Below are positions 14,683 to 24,292 of a stretch of DNA of 64,000 bases, piece after piece. Position 1 is the first letter of the stretch; each line of letters opens with the position of its first letter. The stretch comes from an uncultured Micrococcaceae bacterium (GTDB lineage Bacteria > Actinomycetota > Actinomycetes > Actinomycetales > Micrococcaceae): the NCBI GenBank assembly GCA_947502645.1, contig CANNAD010000001.1:186001-250000 (forward strand), written 5' to 3'. Under the pieces are notes generated by a model. The model did no database searches. It saw only the letters and a list, made by a program, of their open reading frames with translations, and had not been told where the DNA came from. A program made the position numbers and the translations under genes.

Positions 14683-15708
14683 ATGACAACCCTCCTCCGC
14701 CCAACGGCACCCACCACCGACGCCAGCCGTTCGGGCAGGATCCTGCGCGGAGGCCCAATCCAACTGGCCGGCGCTACCGCCGTCGTCCTGGCTCTGGCAT
14801 GTGTCAGCATGTTCATCGGTGTCAGCGATGTCAGCCTGCCCGGGCTCCTGGCGGGAGATCGCCAGGAGTGGGACATCTTCTGGATCAGCAGGTTCCCCCG
14901 CACCGCTGCCATCCTGCTGGCAGGCGCGGCCATGGCCGTAGCTGGAATGATCATGCAGCTGATGGCCCGCAACAAGTTCGTTGAACCCTCGACAGTGGGC
15001 ACCGTCGAATCTGCGATGCTCGGCATCCTGACGGTCACCCTCTTCTTCCCGGCGTCCTCGCTGTTCACGAAAATGGTGGTCGCGTCGGTCTTCGCGGTTG
15101 CGGGCACCGGCCTGTTTCTTCTGGTCCTGCGCCGCATCCCCCTGCGCAACACCCTGCTGGTCCCGCTCGTGGGCATCATGCTCGGTGGCGTCATTGCCTC
15201 CGTTGCAACCTTCTTTGCCTACCGGTATGACATGCTCCAGTCCCTGAACAGCTGGATGATCGGCGACTTCTCAGGTGTGATCCGCGGCCGTTATGAACTC
15301 CTCTGGCTGGTCGCAGCCCTGACCATCATCGGCTACATCTGCGCAGACCGCTTCACCGTTGCCGGCCTCGGCCAGGAATTCACCACCAATCTGGGACTCA
15401 ACTACAACCGCATCATGATGATCGGGCTGATCATCGTCTCCATCATCAGTTCCGTGGTCACCGTCAGTGTAGGAACAATCCCGTTCCTTGGACTCGTGGT
15501 TCCTAATCTGGTCTCGCTACTTTTCGGCGATAACGTCCGGCGCGCAGTGCCGTGGGTCTGCGTGTTCGGGTCCGGGATGGTCTTGATCTGCGACATCATC
15601 GGACGCACTATCCGGTTCCCCTATGAGATTCCTGTCGGCGTCATCGTCTCCGTTGCGGGCAGTGCGCTCTTCCTCTACTTCCTGCTCAGGAGCCGTCACC
15701 GTGGCTGA
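14683..15708 (+). CDS. Siderophore ABC transporter permease 1 (FecCD family)
   Basis: 341 aa, polytopic, with FecCD features: an early RFPRTAAILLAGAAMAVAG segment, the late TIPFLGLVVPNLVSLLFGDN block that contacts the ATPase, and about nine hydrophobic helices. It resembles YclN/CeuB. The ATG start is 46 bases after the binding-protein gene, and the end overlaps the second permease by 8 bases. It should form a heterodimeric channel with that protein. Confidence 0.92.
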   Translation: MTTLLRPTAPTTDASRSGRILRGGPIQLAGATAVVLALACVSMFIGVSDVSLPGLLAGDRQEWDIFWISRFPRTAAILLAGAAMAVAGMIMQLMARNKFVEPSTVGTVESAMLGILTVTLFFPASSLFTKMVVASVFAVAGTGLFLLVLRRIPLRNTLLVPLVGIMLGGVIASVATFFAYRYDMLQSLNSWMIGDFSGVIRGRYELLWLVAALTIIGYICADRFTVAGLGQEFTTNLGLNYNRIMMIGLIIVSIISSVVTVSVGTIPFLGLVVPNLVSLLFGDNVRRAVPWVCVFGSGMVLICDIIGRTIRFPYEIPVGVIVSVAGSALFLYFLLRSRHRG

Positions 15709-16708
15709 ATCCACTCTGATTAGACCAAGCGCCACGCACCGCCCGAAGAAGCGGGCGTCCCTGAAACCGCGGACCTGGATCATAGTTCTGGGAGTGGTTT
15801 CGCTCGCCCTCGTGGCAGCGTTCCTCCTCATCGACCTGCAGGGAAACATCGGCTACGTCCTGCCCAGGCGTCTCATCAAAGTTGGGTCCATGGTCCTGGT
15901 GGCGTTCGCCGTCGGGCTGTCCACCGTCCTGTTCCAGACCGTCACCGCGAACCGGATCCTCACTCCCTCCATCATGGGATTCGACGCACTCTACATCCTC
16001 ATCCAGACGGTGCTGGTCTTCAGCCTCGGCGGGCATGCACTCCTCACCATGGGCGACGGCGTGCGGTTTGTCCTCGAAGTTCTCCTCATGGTCGGATTCT
16101 CGTTCCTCCTGTACCGGTGGCTGTTCACCGGCGGAGGTAAGAGCCTTCACCTGCTGCTGCTCGTCGGGATCGTCTTCGGCACCATGTTCCGCGGCATCGC
16201 GTCCCTCATGCAGCGGCTCATTGACCCCAGCGAGTTCGTGATCCTGCAGGATCTGTTCTTCGCGTCCTTCAACAATGTGAACAGCACCCTACTGCTGGTG
16301 TCCCTGGCCGCCGTCGTCGGCATCTGCATTCCGTTGTGGCGGATGCGGCACGAATTCGACGTCATGGCGCTCGGCCGGGAAACGGCCATCAACCTCGGTG
16401 TAGACCACCGCCGGTCCGTCACCATTGTGCTGGTTGCCTGCGCGGTTCTCGTTGCCGTCTCGACGGCGCTGGTGGGCCCGGTGACCTTCTTCGGTCTCCT
16501 GATCGCCAACCTGGCTTACATTCTGTGCTCGAATTTCCGGCACGTGTACATCGTTCCCATCGCCAGCTTCCTCGGTGTGATCGCACTGGTTGGGGGTCAG
16601 CTGGTGCTTGAGCAGGTCTTCGAGTTCGACACCGCATTGAGCATCATCATCGAATTCATTGGGGGCCTGGTCTTCATCGCCCTGCTATTGAAAGGCTCCC
16701 TCAAGTGA
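15701..16708 (+). CDS. Siderophore ABC transporter permease 2 (FecCD family)
   Basis: 335 aa from the GTG at 15701, which has AGGAG about 8 bases upstream and overlaps permease 1 by 8 bases; an upstream in-frame start at 15623 lies deep inside permease 1. It resembles YclO/CeuC: the block GPVTFFGLLIANLAYIL is the ATPase-contact loop and VLFQTVTANRILTPSIMGFD the early membrane region. It partners permease 1. Its TGA overlaps the GTG of the ATPase gene. Confidence 0.92.
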   Translation: MAESTLIRPSATHRPKKRASLKPRTWIIVLGVVSLALVAAFLLIDLQGNIGYVLPRRLIKVGSMVLVAFAVGLSTVLFQTVTANRILTPSIMGFDALYILIQTVLVFSLGGHALLTMGDGVRFVLEVLLMVGFSFLLYRWLFTGGGKSLHLLLLVGIVFGTMFRGIASLMQRLIDPSEFVILQDLFFASFNNVNSTLLLVSLAAVVGICIPLWRMRHEFDVMALGRETAINLGVDHRRSVTIVLVACAVLVAVSTALVGPVTFFGLLIANLAYILCSNFRHVYIVPIASFLGVIALVGGQLVLEQVFEFDTALSIIIEFIGGLVFIALLLKGSLK

Positions 16709-17463
16709 TCCAGATATCCGGTGTCAGCAAAAGCTATGGTGCGCAGCGAGTTGTGGACGACGTCAGTGCGGTCATTCCCGCGGGCGGCATCACCTCGATC
16801 ATCGGGCCGAACGGCGCCGGGAAATCCACGCTCCTGTCCATGATTGCCCGTCTGCTGCCGATGGACAGCGGGCAGGTTTCCGTTGCGGGGCTGGACGTCG
16901 CGCGGACGAAGACGCGGAATCTGGCCACAACGATGGCCATTCTGCGCCAGGACAACCACGTTGGCGTGCGGTTGACGGTACGCGATCTGGTGGGTCTGGG
17001 CAGGTTCCCCCACAATGGCGGAAGACCAACGGCCGACGACGCCGTGCACGTTGCCCGGGCCCTGGACTATCTGGACCTGGAACCGCTCTCGCCACGGTTC
17101 ATTGATGAACTGTCCGGAGGGCAACGACAGCGTGCCTTTATTGCCATGGTGCTGGCGCAGGACACTGATTACCTGCTGCTGGATGAGCCCCTGAACAACC
17201 TGGATATGAAGCACGCCGTGGAAATGATGTCCCTGCTTCGGCGTCTGGCAGATGATTTTGGCAAGACCGTGGTTCTGGTCATCCATGACATCAACTTCGC
17301 TTCATGCTATTCCGACAACATCCTTGCAATGCGGGACGGGCAACTTGTGCATCAAGGTACACCGCACGAGATCATGCATGCGCCCGTTCTGCGCGACGTC
17401 TACGACATCGACATTCGGATCGAGGAAATTGAGGGGAACCGGATCGGCGTCTACTTCGCCTGA
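16705..17463 (+). CDS. Siderophore ABC transporter ATPase
   Basis: 252 aa, the same length as YclP. Walker A GPNGAGKS (34-41), signature LSGGQRQRAF, Walker B YLLLDEPLNNLD and the switch His of VLVIHDINFAS are intact. It powers import of the iron-siderophore through the two FecCD permeases. It is coupled to permease 2 by a GTGA overlap. The set of one lipoprotein, two permeases and one ATPase is complete; no siderophore biosynthesis or reductase gene is adjacent. Confidence 0.93.
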   Translation: MIQISGVSKSYGAQRVVDDVSAVIPAGGITSIIGPNGAGKSTLLSMIARLLPMDSGQVSVAGLDVARTKTRNLATTMAILRQDNHVGVRLTVRDLVGLGRFPHNGGRPTADDAVHVARALDYLDLEPLSPRFIDELSGGQRQRAFIAMVLAQDTDYLLLDEPLNNLDMKHAVEMMSLLRRLADDFGKTVVLVIHDINFASCYSDNILAMRDGQLVHQGTPHEIMHAPVLRDVYDIDIRIEEIEGNRIGVYFA

Positions 17464-17551
17464 CCGACCATGTAGCTGATACCTCTGGCCAGCAGTAGCG
17501 AACGCGACCTAGCATGGGAGCACAGCGAAAGCCTGCCAGCAGGAGGTAGCC

Positions 17552-19525
17552 ATGGGACAGTCAACGCCGCAGAATGTGACGCAGAAAATCATCCGTGAGC
17601 ATCTGGTGGACGGCGAACTGACGCCGGGCACGGAAATCGGCCTCAAAATTGATCAGACACTGAGTCAGGACGCCACCGGGACGATGGTGATGCTGGAGCT
17701 CGAAGCCATGGGTCTCGAGCGTGTCCAGACGGAGCTCTCCGCGCAGTATGTGGACCACAATCTTCTGCAGACGGACGAGAAGAATCCGGAGGATCACCTG
17801 TTCCTGCAATCGGCAGCACAGCGCTACGGCCTGTGGTTCTCGAAGCCGGGCAACGGCGTCTCGCACCCCGTCCACCAATCGCGTTTTGGCCGGCCCGGCG
17901 CCACGATGGTCGGTTCGGACTCACACACTTGCGCCGCTGGCGCCATCGGGATGCTCGCAATCGGTGTCGGCGGCCTTGAGGTTGCCATGGCGATGGCCGG
18001 CGAGCCGCTCTACGTTGCCATGCCGGAAATCTGGGGTGTGGAACTGACCGGTGAACTGCCGGACTGGGTTTCTGCCAAAGACGTCATCCTGGAAATGCTC
18101 CGTCGCCACGACGTCAAGGGCGGTGTGGGCAGGATCATCGAATATCACGGGCCGGGACTAGCCGGGCTGGCGGCCATGGACCGCCACGTCATCGCAAATA
18201 TGGGTGCCGAACTGGGCGCGACCACGAGTGTTTTCCCGGCCGACGACGAAGTGCGGCGCTTCCTCGCAGGCGCCGGCCGCGAAGAGGATTTCCGCGAGAT
18301 CCTGGCCGACGACGGCGCCACCTACGACGTCGAGGAAACCATCGACCTGTCCAGCCTTGAACCGCTCATCGCCAAACCCTCATCTCCAGGCAATGTCGTG
18401 ACCGTCCGGGAAGCCGCTGGTGTGGAGGTCTATCAGGTCGTCGTCGGCTCCTCCGCCAATCCGGGTCTGCGTGACTTTGCCGTCTTCGCCGAAATCCTGA
18501 AAGGTCAGCAGGGCCACCAACTGGTGTCCGTGGACGTCAATCCGACGTCGCGGGAGATCCTCGAGGACCTCTCCAGGGGTGGATGGTTGTTTGACCTCAT
18601 CTCGTCGGGGGCCAGAATCCACCAGTCAGGTTGCATGGGCTGTATTGGCATGGGGCAGGCGCCTGCCACTGGCCGCAATAGTCTTCGGACGGTGCCGCGG
18701 AACTTTCCCGGTCGGTCCGGAACCGATGAGGATGCAGTCTGGCTGTGTTCCCCGGAGACAGCTGCTGCGGCCGCACTGACCGGCGTGATTACCGACCCCC
18801 GGGATCTGGATATGGATTACCCGCGCCCCGTCCTGCCGTCCGAGCCGAGCATCAACACCGCAATGCTCCTTGAGCCGCTGCCGCCCGAAGAAGCATCACA
18901 GGTGGAACTGGTCAAAGGCTCCAATATCGCGTCGCTCCCGGAGTTCGATCCGCTGCCGGACTCCATCGAGCTGCCCGTGCTGCTGACTATGGGCGACAAC
19001 ATCTCCACCGATGAAATCCTGCCTGCCGGAGCCCGAGTATTGCCCTACCGGAGTAACATCCCCAGGATCTCCGACTTCCTCTTCAATCAGGTGGACAAAA
19101 CCTACGCCACGCGAGCGCAGGAGGCTGAGGGCGGGCACATGCTTATTGCAGGCGAGAACTACGGGCAGGGCAGTTCGAGAGAGCACGCTGTCATCGCTCC
19201 ACGCTATCTGGGTCTGCGGATTGTCATCGCAAAGTCTTTCGCCCGGATCCATTGGCAGAACCTCGCGAACTTCGGGGTGCTCGCCCTGGAATTCACGGAC
19301 CCGGAAGATTACGACGTCGTTTCCGTGGGAAGCGTGGTGAGCCTCAGCAACATTCACTCACAGGTGACGGACGGCAACGAGGTGAGCGCAACGCTCGACG
19401 GCGGGCGTGAGCTGACTCTGCGTCACCGTCTCTCCCCCCGGCAGGCGGACATGGTGCTCAAGGGGGGCCGCATTGCCACGGTTGCAAAGCAGAATGCCAA
19501 GCCGGAGGAGATCGTCGACGCCTGA
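17552..19525 (+). CDS. Aconitase-family hydro-lyase (compact form)
   Basis: 657 aa, much shorter than the roughly 900-residue AcnA usual in actinobacteria. The three [4Fe-4S] ligands are Cys127 (SDSHTCAAG), Cys361 and Cys364 (SGCMGCIGMG). The swivel domain at the C-terminus has GQGSSREHAVIAPRYLGLR, the substrate-binding block. The order of domains is as in mitochondrial-type aconitases. It should interconvert citrate and isocitrate or a related hydroxy-acid. AGGAGG stands 6 bases before the ATG. It follows the siderophore genes by 88 bases; a shared iron theme is only suggestive. Confidence 0.85.
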   Translation: MGQSTPQNVTQKIIREHLVDGELTPGTEIGLKIDQTLSQDATGTMVMLELEAMGLERVQTELSAQYVDHNLLQTDEKNPEDHLFLQSAAQRYGLWFSKPGNGVSHPVHQSRFGRPGATMVGSDSHTCAAGAIGMLAIGVGGLEVAMAMAGEPLYVAMPEIWGVELTGELPDWVSAKDVILEMLRRHDVKGGVGRIIEYHGPGLAGLAAMDRHVIANMGAELGATTSVFPADDEVRRFLAGAGREEDFREILADDGATYDVEETIDLSSLEPLIAKPSSPGNVVTVREAAGVEVYQVVVGSSANPGLRDFAVFAEILKGQQGHQLVSVDVNPTSREILEDLSRGGWLFDLISSGARIHQSGCMGCIGMGQAPATGRNSLRTVPRNFPGRSGTDEDAVWLCSPETAAAAALTGVITDPRDLDMDYPRPVLPSEPSINTAMLLEPLPPEEASQVELVKGSNIASLPEFDPLPDSIELPVLLTMGDNISTDEILPAGARVLPYRSNIPRISDFLFNQVDKTYATRAQEAEGGHMLIAGENYGQGSSREHAVIAPRYLGLRIVIAKSFARIHWQNLANFGVLALEFTDPEDYDVVSVGSVVSLSNIHSQVTDGNEVSATLDGGRELTLRHRLSPRQADMVLKGGRIATVAKQNAKPEEIVDA

Positions 19526-19588
19526 ATGGGCCGACGTCGTACCCGCCTGTTGGCCGCGACGGGTTAGGGCGGCGGGTAGTGACGCCCA

Positions 19589-19594
19589 TAAGCT
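19589..19594 (+). promoter_or_regulatory. -10 element of a probable leaderless mRNA
   Basis: TAAGCT ends 6 bases before the ATG of the methyltransferase gene, and no Shine-Dalgarno is present. This spacing is typical of actinobacterial leaderless transcripts. Confidence 0.4.
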
Positions 19595-19600
19595 GGTTTC

Positions 19601-20833
19601 ATGGCTGCCGAAAATATTGTCCCGCTCCTGACTCCTGAGGGTTGGGAGTTGCTGAACTCGATGGGACCCTACGTCGAATCCGAGTCCTTGGCCGTCAGTG
19701 ACAGGCTGCGGAAGGCAGGGCATTCCCCGGAACTGGTATCCGCCGCCCTGACGCAGGCGCGCCTGAGGATGAAGGCGCGCATCAAGTTCGGGCCTTTCTC
19801 CGACCAGATGATCTTCACGCAGGCAGGTCTGGAACAGGCCACCCGGCTCACCGTCGCGGCCCGGCACGCGCAACGGTATGTCACCGCTGGAATCACCAAA
19901 ATAGCGGATCTTGGCTGTGGCATTGGCGCGGACTCAATGGCTTTCGCCAGTCTCGATCGGAAAGTGACCGCCGTCGAATCCGACGAAACGACCGCCGCTA
20001 TCGCCACCATGAACCTCATGCCCTGGCCGGATGCGGTAGTGGTCAACGGGACCGCCGAAGAGTTTGACCTGGACGGGCACGACGGCGTGTGGCTGGACCC
20101 TGCCCGCAGAACCACTTCCACTTCGGGCACCACCAGGATTTTCGACCCGGAAGCCTTCTCCCCTCCCCTGTCCTTTGTTGGGGAGCTCGCTGACCGCGGT
20201 ATGGCTGTCGGCGTCAAGCTGGGGCCGGGCATCCCGCACGAATCCCTCCCCGCAGGCTGCGAAGCCCAATGGGTGTCCGTCAACGGGGAAGTTACCGAAG
20301 TGGCACTCTGGTTCAACACCCTCGCCCGGCCCGGAATCCGGCGCGCAGCCCTGGTCATCGGCCCTGCCGGCGCAGCAGAGATGACCTCTGACGCAGACTA
20401 TGACCCGGAGAACCAGGACGTCGCCGTCGGGGCTGTGGAAGGCTACCTCTATGAACCCGATGGCGCGGTCATCCGCGCGGGTCTGGTAGCCAACGCCGCC
20501 CGCGACCTCGGCGGCCACCTGCTGGACCAGCACATCGCCTACATCTGCGCGCCAACTCTGACCGACTCACCCTTTGCCCGGGCCTACAAAGTGCAGGAAG
20601 TACTGCCCTACAACGTCAAACGGCTCCGTGCCTGGGTGCGGGAGAACAACATCGGTGTCCTCGACATCAAAAAGCGCGGCACCGCCGTCACACCGGAAGA
20701 GCTGAGAAAACAGCTACTCCCCTCCGGAGGTAAACGCGGTCCCGGCTCCGCCACCCTCGTCCTGACCCGAATTGGAGACGAGAGGATCGCCGTCGTCGTC
20801 GAACCTGTGCCGAGTACTGCCGACGCCTCCTGA
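19601..20833 (+). CDS. SAM-dependent methyltransferase with THUMP-like C-terminal domain
   Basis: 410 aa. The class I methyltransferase motif I is KIADLGCGIGADSMAFAS (about 106-122), motif II acidic VTAVESDE, and the post-motif segment WLDPARR is where an NPPY-like active site is expected. The C-terminal third matches the THUMP-like domain found with this family in actinobacteria (VLPYNVKRLRAWVRENNIG). RNA is the usual target of THUMP proteins, but the substrate here is unknown. The start is supported by a -10 element placed for leaderless expression. It is followed by a separate gene with its own strong SD. Confidence 0.8.
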   Translation: MAAENIVPLLTPEGWELLNSMGPYVESESLAVSDRLRKAGHSPELVSAALTQARLRMKARIKFGPFSDQMIFTQAGLEQATRLTVAARHAQRYVTAGITKIADLGCGIGADSMAFASLDRKVTAVESDETTAAIATMNLMPWPDAVVVNGTAEEFDLDGHDGVWLDPARRTTSTSGTTRIFDPEAFSPPLSFVGELADRGMAVGVKLGPGIPHESLPAGCEAQWVSVNGEVTEVALWFNTLARPGIRRAALVIGPAGAAEMTSDADYDPENQDVAVGAVEGYLYEPDGAVIRAGLVANAARDLGGHLLDQHIAYICAPTLTDSPFARAYKVQEVLPYNVKRLRAWVRENNIGVLDIKKRGTAVTPEELRKQLLPSGGKRGPGSATLVLTRIGDERIAVVVEPVPSTADAS

Positions 20834-20846
20834 GCAGGGCACGCCT

Positions 20847-20882
20847 GCATTATCATTGAACTGAGTTCCTTCCCGATAATGC
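20847..20882. repeat. Nested inverted repeat before the carboxylate-amine ligase gene
   Basis: GCATTATC (20847-20854) and GATAATGC (20875-20882) are perfect inverted arms. An inner GAACT/AGTTC pair sits between them. It is AT-rich compared with its surroundings and lies 51 bases before the next start. It may be a regulator site or an mRNA hairpin. Confidence 0.35.
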
Positions 20883-20933
20883 GGTTTGAGCCACTATTTA
20901 ACGCCGGCGCGGCCGCACGGATCAGGAGACCAT

Positions 20934-22085
20934 ATGAACATTGAGTTTGCCCAGTCAGAACAGTCAACGCTCGGAGTCGAGTGGGAAATTGCACTGGCAG
21001 ATGCCCGGACGGGCGAGCTCAAATCGGTGGCCAACGAAGTCCTGCGCGAGGTATCAGCGAACCATCCTGACCTGCAGGAAGATGAGGAACATCCCCACAT
21101 CAAACAGGAGCTGCTCCTGAACACGGTGGAACTGGTGACCGGCATCTGCCACACAGTCTCTGAAGCCAAAGCGGACTTGGCACGCTCCATCTCGGCCCTG
21201 CGCGACGTCACAGACAACATGGGCGTGGAACTGTTCTCCGCCGGATCGCACCCGTTCGCCGCACCCCGGTCACAGCCTGTGACCGACAAGGAACGGTACT
21301 CCAAACTCATCGACCGCACCCAATGGTGGGGCCAGCAGATGGTCATCTACGGGGTACACGTGCACGTGGGCCTGAACAACAGGGACAAGGCGATGCCGGT
21401 CCTGGACAGGCTGGTCAACTACTTCCCCCACCTGCAGGCGCTCTCCGCTTCCTCCCCCTTCTGGGGCGGCGAGGACACCGGCTACGCCTCCCAGCGCGCA
21501 CTCATGTTCCAGCAACTACCCACGGCCGGTCTTCCGTTTCAGTTCCCGGACTGGTCCAGTTACGAAGCATACGTAGATGACATGTTCACCACCGGGGTCA
21601 TTGACTCAGTGAGTGAAATCCGGTGGGACGTACGCCCAGTAGGAAACCTGGGCACCATCGAAATGCGGATCTGCGACGGGCTCTCCACCCTCCAGGAGAT
21701 CGGCGCCGTTGCCGCATTCACCCAGTGCCTGGTGGAGGAATCCTCACAGATCCTGGACGACGGCGGTTCCATCCCCACCATGCCTCCATGGCATGTCCAA
21801 GAGAACAAGTGGCGCGCAGCACGCTACGGCATGGAAGCCATCATCATTCGTGACGCCGCAGGCAACGAACAGCTCGTCACCGAGCACATCATGGAGACCC
21901 TGAATCGGCTTGAGCCCGTAGCGGCCAAGCTGAACTGCTCACAGGAACTGGCCGACGTCGAGACGATTGTCCGCAACGGGGCCGGCTACCAGCGCCAGCG
22001 CCGGATCGCGGAAGAGAACGACGGCGACCTACGCGCCGTCGTCCAGGACCTCATCGCGCAAATGCGGGCCGGTTCCGTAGCGTAA
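20934..22085 (+). CDS. Glutamate-cysteine ligase-like carboxylate-amine ligase (GCS2/YbdK family)
   Basis: 383 aa from the ATG at 20934, which has AGGAG 5 bases upstream; an upstream TTG in frame has no ribosome site. The N-terminal TLGVEWEIALAD, the HVHVGLNN metal/ATP motif and the GTIEMRICDG block mark the GCS2 family. YbdK proteins show weak gamma-glutamylcysteine ligase activity; actinobacteria use mycothiol instead of glutathione, so the true product is open. It converges with the DinB-fold gene. It is a complete, intact family member. Confidence 0.85.
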   Translation: MNIEFAQSEQSTLGVEWEIALADARTGELKSVANEVLREVSANHPDLQEDEEHPHIKQELLLNTVELVTGICHTVSEAKADLARSISALRDVTDNMGVELFSAGSHPFAAPRSQPVTDKERYSKLIDRTQWWGQQMVIYGVHVHVGLNNRDKAMPVLDRLVNYFPHLQALSASSPFWGGEDTGYASQRALMFQQLPTAGLPFQFPDWSSYEAYVDDMFTTGVIDSVSEIRWDVRPVGNLGTIEMRICDGLSTLQEIGAVAAFTQCLVEESSQILDDGGSIPTMPPWHVQENKWRAARYGMEAIIIRDAAGNEQLVTEHIMETLNRLEPVAAKLNCSQELADVETIVRNGAGYQRQRRIAEENDGDLRAVVQDLIAQMRAGSVA

Positions 22086-22124
22086 GCTCAGGCGGCCTCG
22101 CTCGCTCAGCCTCGCCCATGAGGC

Positions 22125-22694
22125 TCAGTGCGTGAAGTCTGCTTTTCGTCCGAGTTTGGCGAGAATCCGGGTCTGCCGGTCTGCGTCGTCGGGCACTTCC
22201 AGGGGCCGCTCGCAGATGCCTTTCCCGTAGAGGCTCTCACCAAACCCGGCGATTGCACCCTCCAGCATGTCCATTTCGTCGCTGGTGAAGCGCTCGTCGA
22301 ACCCGGCAGCCCGGGCAATGTCCCACCGGTGTACCACCATGTCGAAACCGTAGAACCGCAGCATCGACTCACCCACCCGTGCGGGCCCAAAAAAACCCTC
22401 GTACTCCTTGTCAGCGACCTTCGGGTCCTCGAGGAGATCCTGTACACCGGCACTGTGCTGCGCCCACGCAGCCACCGGATCATTGTCCACGCGCAGCTCC
22501 TCGTGCAGCGGAATGCCCCGCTCTTCGAGGAAATGTCGCTGGGTGGCGATCAGATGCCGCAGGACGTCCACGGCTTTCCACCCGGTACAGGGTGAATCGT
22601 TAGTCCAGGCCTCCTCCTCGACACGCACCAGGACAGAGGAAAGGGCTGCGTTCAGGCTGCGGTATTCATCGGCTACGCCGGTCTCGTTCGTCAT
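22125..22694 (-). CDS. DinB/MDMPI-fold metal-binding protein (TIGR03086-like)
   Basis: About 189 aa. The N-terminal mycothiol-dependent maleylpyruvate isomerase fold is indicated by the motif WTNDSPCTGWKAVDVLRHLI and a later VVHRWDIARA, which together supply the His/Asp metal ligands of this helical-bundle family. Members include thiol-dependent S-transferases, but many are uncharacterised. The start is taken at 22694 because TAGCGT lies 7 bases upstream, as for a leaderless message; an alternative ATG at 22700 adds two residues. It lies 28 bases after the tsaD stop on the same strand. Confidence 0.7.
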   Translation of the reverse strand: MTNETGVADEYRSLNAALSSVLVRVEEEAWTNDSPCTGWKAVDVLRHLIATQRHFLEERGIPLHEELRVDNDPVAAWAQHSAGVQDLLEDPKVADKEYEGFFGPARVGESMLRFYGFDMVVHRWDIARAAGFDERFTSDEMDMLEGAIAGFGESLYGKGICERPLEVPDDADRQTRILAKLGRKADFTH

Positions 22695-22722
22695 GACCAT
22701 TACGCTACCGGGATTAATGCTG

Positions 22723-23805
22723 TTACTGGTAGATGGTTGTCACCGGCATGGAGGAGTCTGTGCCGAACGCGAGATCGCTCGGTTCCCCGCCAGCCATCAC
22801 AATCTGGGACCCGAGGGCGGCAACCATCGCTCCGTTGTCCGTGCAGAGTCCGGGACGCGGAACATGCAATGTAATGCCAGCAGCCGTGCACCGCTCATGC
22901 GCGAGTTCGCGAAGACGTGAGTTTGCCGCCACGCCCCCGCCCAACAGGAGCTCGGTCATGCCGTGCTCCTGACAGGCCAGCACCGCTTTCGCCGTAATGA
23001 CGTCCACCACTGCTTCCTGGAAAGACGCCGCGACGTCGGCCAGTGGCACATCCTCACCGGCGGCTTCATAGTGCTCCACACAGCGGGCGACGGCGGTCTT
23101 GAGCCCGGAAAAGGACCAGTCATAACGGTGCGGACCCGGTTCATCCGCACTGCCCATGTACTTGGGTTGCGTGAGCCCGCGCGGGAAGCGCACAGCGCGC
23201 GGGTTGCCCTCCTTCGCGAGAGCATCAATCGCCGGTCCACCCGGGTATCCCAGCCCAAGGATTCTGGCTACCTTGTCGTACGCCTCGCCCGCGGCGTCGT
23301 CGATGGTGGATCCCAGGAGTTCAACGTCGGACGCAATGTTGTGCACCCGCAGCACCTCGGTGTGCCCGCCGGAAACCAGTAGGGCGCCGAGGTTCTCAGG
23401 CAGCGGCCGGCCGCCGAAAGACTCGTCCAGCAGCCCCACACCCACATGCGCCACGAGATGGTTGATCGCGTACAACGGCTTGCCAGCTGCGAGCGCCAGC
23501 GCTTTGGCCGCGGAGACACCCACCATGAGCGCACCGGAGAGGCCGGGACCGGAGGTGACCGCGATCGCGTCGATCTCCTTGAGGGTGACGCCGGCGTCGT
23601 CGAGCGCTCTCTGTAGCGTGGGCAGGAACGCGTCCAAGTGGGCCCGGGAAGCGATTTCGGGGATCACCCCGCCGAACCGCACGTGCTCCTCCATGGAGGA
23701 GGCGACGGCGTTGGCGAGCAGCTGGCGTCCGCGGACAATGCCGACGCCGGTTTCGTCGCAGGAGGATTCGATGCCGAGGATCAGCGGTTCAGTCTGGTCA
23801 GTCAT
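22723..23805 (-). CDS. tsaD: tRNA N6-adenosine threonylcarbamoyltransferase TsaD
   Basis: 360 aa. It transfers threonylcarbamoyl from TC-AMP to A37 of ANN-decoding tRNAs to make t6A, with TsaB and TsaE. The N-terminal [10 protein letters not shown], the metal ligands His116 and His120 ([11 protein letters not shown]) and the nucleotide segment [13 protein letters not shown] are present. It overlaps rimI by 8 bases and is the last gene of tsaB-rimI-tsaD. Confidence 0.96.
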   Translation of the reverse strand: MTDQTEPLILGIESSCDETGVGIVRGRQLLANAVASSMEEHVRFGGVIPEIASRAHLDAFLPTLQRALDDAGVTLKEIDAIAVTSGPGLSGALMVGVSAAKALALAAGKPLYAINHLVAHVGVGLLDESFGGRPLPENLGALLVSGGHTEVLRVHNIASDVELLGSTIDDAAGEAYDKVARILGLGYPGGPAIDALAKEGNPRAVRFPRGLTQPKYMGSADEPGPHRYDWSFSGLKTAVARCVEHYEAAGEDVPLADVAASFQEAVVDVITAKAVLACQEHGMTELLLGGGVAANSRLRELAHERCTAAGITLHVPRPGLCTDNGAMVAALGSQIVMAGGEPSDLAFGTDSSMPVTTIYQ

Positions 23806-24292
23806 TGCCTGCCTCGTTCAGGTCGAGTTTCATGATGATGGCGTCGATACCGCCCCGGTAGTAGCGCCGTCGGATGTCGATCTGCTCAAAACCGAAGTAC
23901 GTGTACAGCCCGTGCGCGCGGGGGTTATCTGCCCGCACTTCCAGCAGGACGCCGTCCGCGTTCCGGGCGCCGGCTTCGGTGATGAGCCGGTTCAGCAGCA
24001 CGGTCCCGATCCCCTGGCCTTCGTATCCGGGCACGACGGCGATGGTCTGGATGTCGCCGAGCGGCGGGATGCACATCAGTCCTGCGTAGGCGATGATGCT
24101 GTGTTCGTCTTCCACCACGAGATAGTGGCGGGTTTCAGGCTGCGCGAGCTCGGCGTAGAACATGTCCAACGGCCACGCGTCCGTGGGGAACAGCTGGTTC
24201 TCCAGCGTGTGGACCTGTGGGACGTCGTCGTTGGTCATGGCCCTGATGGTCAGGGCAGGTGGAAGCGCGCGGTGGGGAAGTTCGTTGTTCAC
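23798..24292 (-). CDS. rimI: GNAT acetyltransferase RimI
   Basis: 164 aa with a GTG start that overlaps tsaB by 4 bases. The GNAT core includes the acetyl-CoA loop [19 protein letters not shown] and the C-terminal block [15 protein letters not shown]. RimI acetylates the N-terminus of ribosomal protein S18 and perhaps other proteins. In actinobacteria it is placed between tsaB and tsaD, as here; some species carry it fused to tsaD. Confidence 0.93.
   Translation of the reverse strand: MNNELPHRALPPALTIRAMTNDDVPQVHTLENQLFPTDAWPLDMFYAELAQPETRHYLVVEDEHSIIAYAGLMCIPPLGDIQTIAVVPGYEGQGIGTVLLNRLITEAGARNADGVLLEVRADNPRAHGLYTYFGFEQIDIRRRYYRGGIDAIIMKLDLNEAGND

Noticed and set aside
22101-22125. AGCCTC/GAGGCT inverted repeat between convergent genes
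   Set aside because: Six base pairs only, overlapping a stop codon; could be chance.
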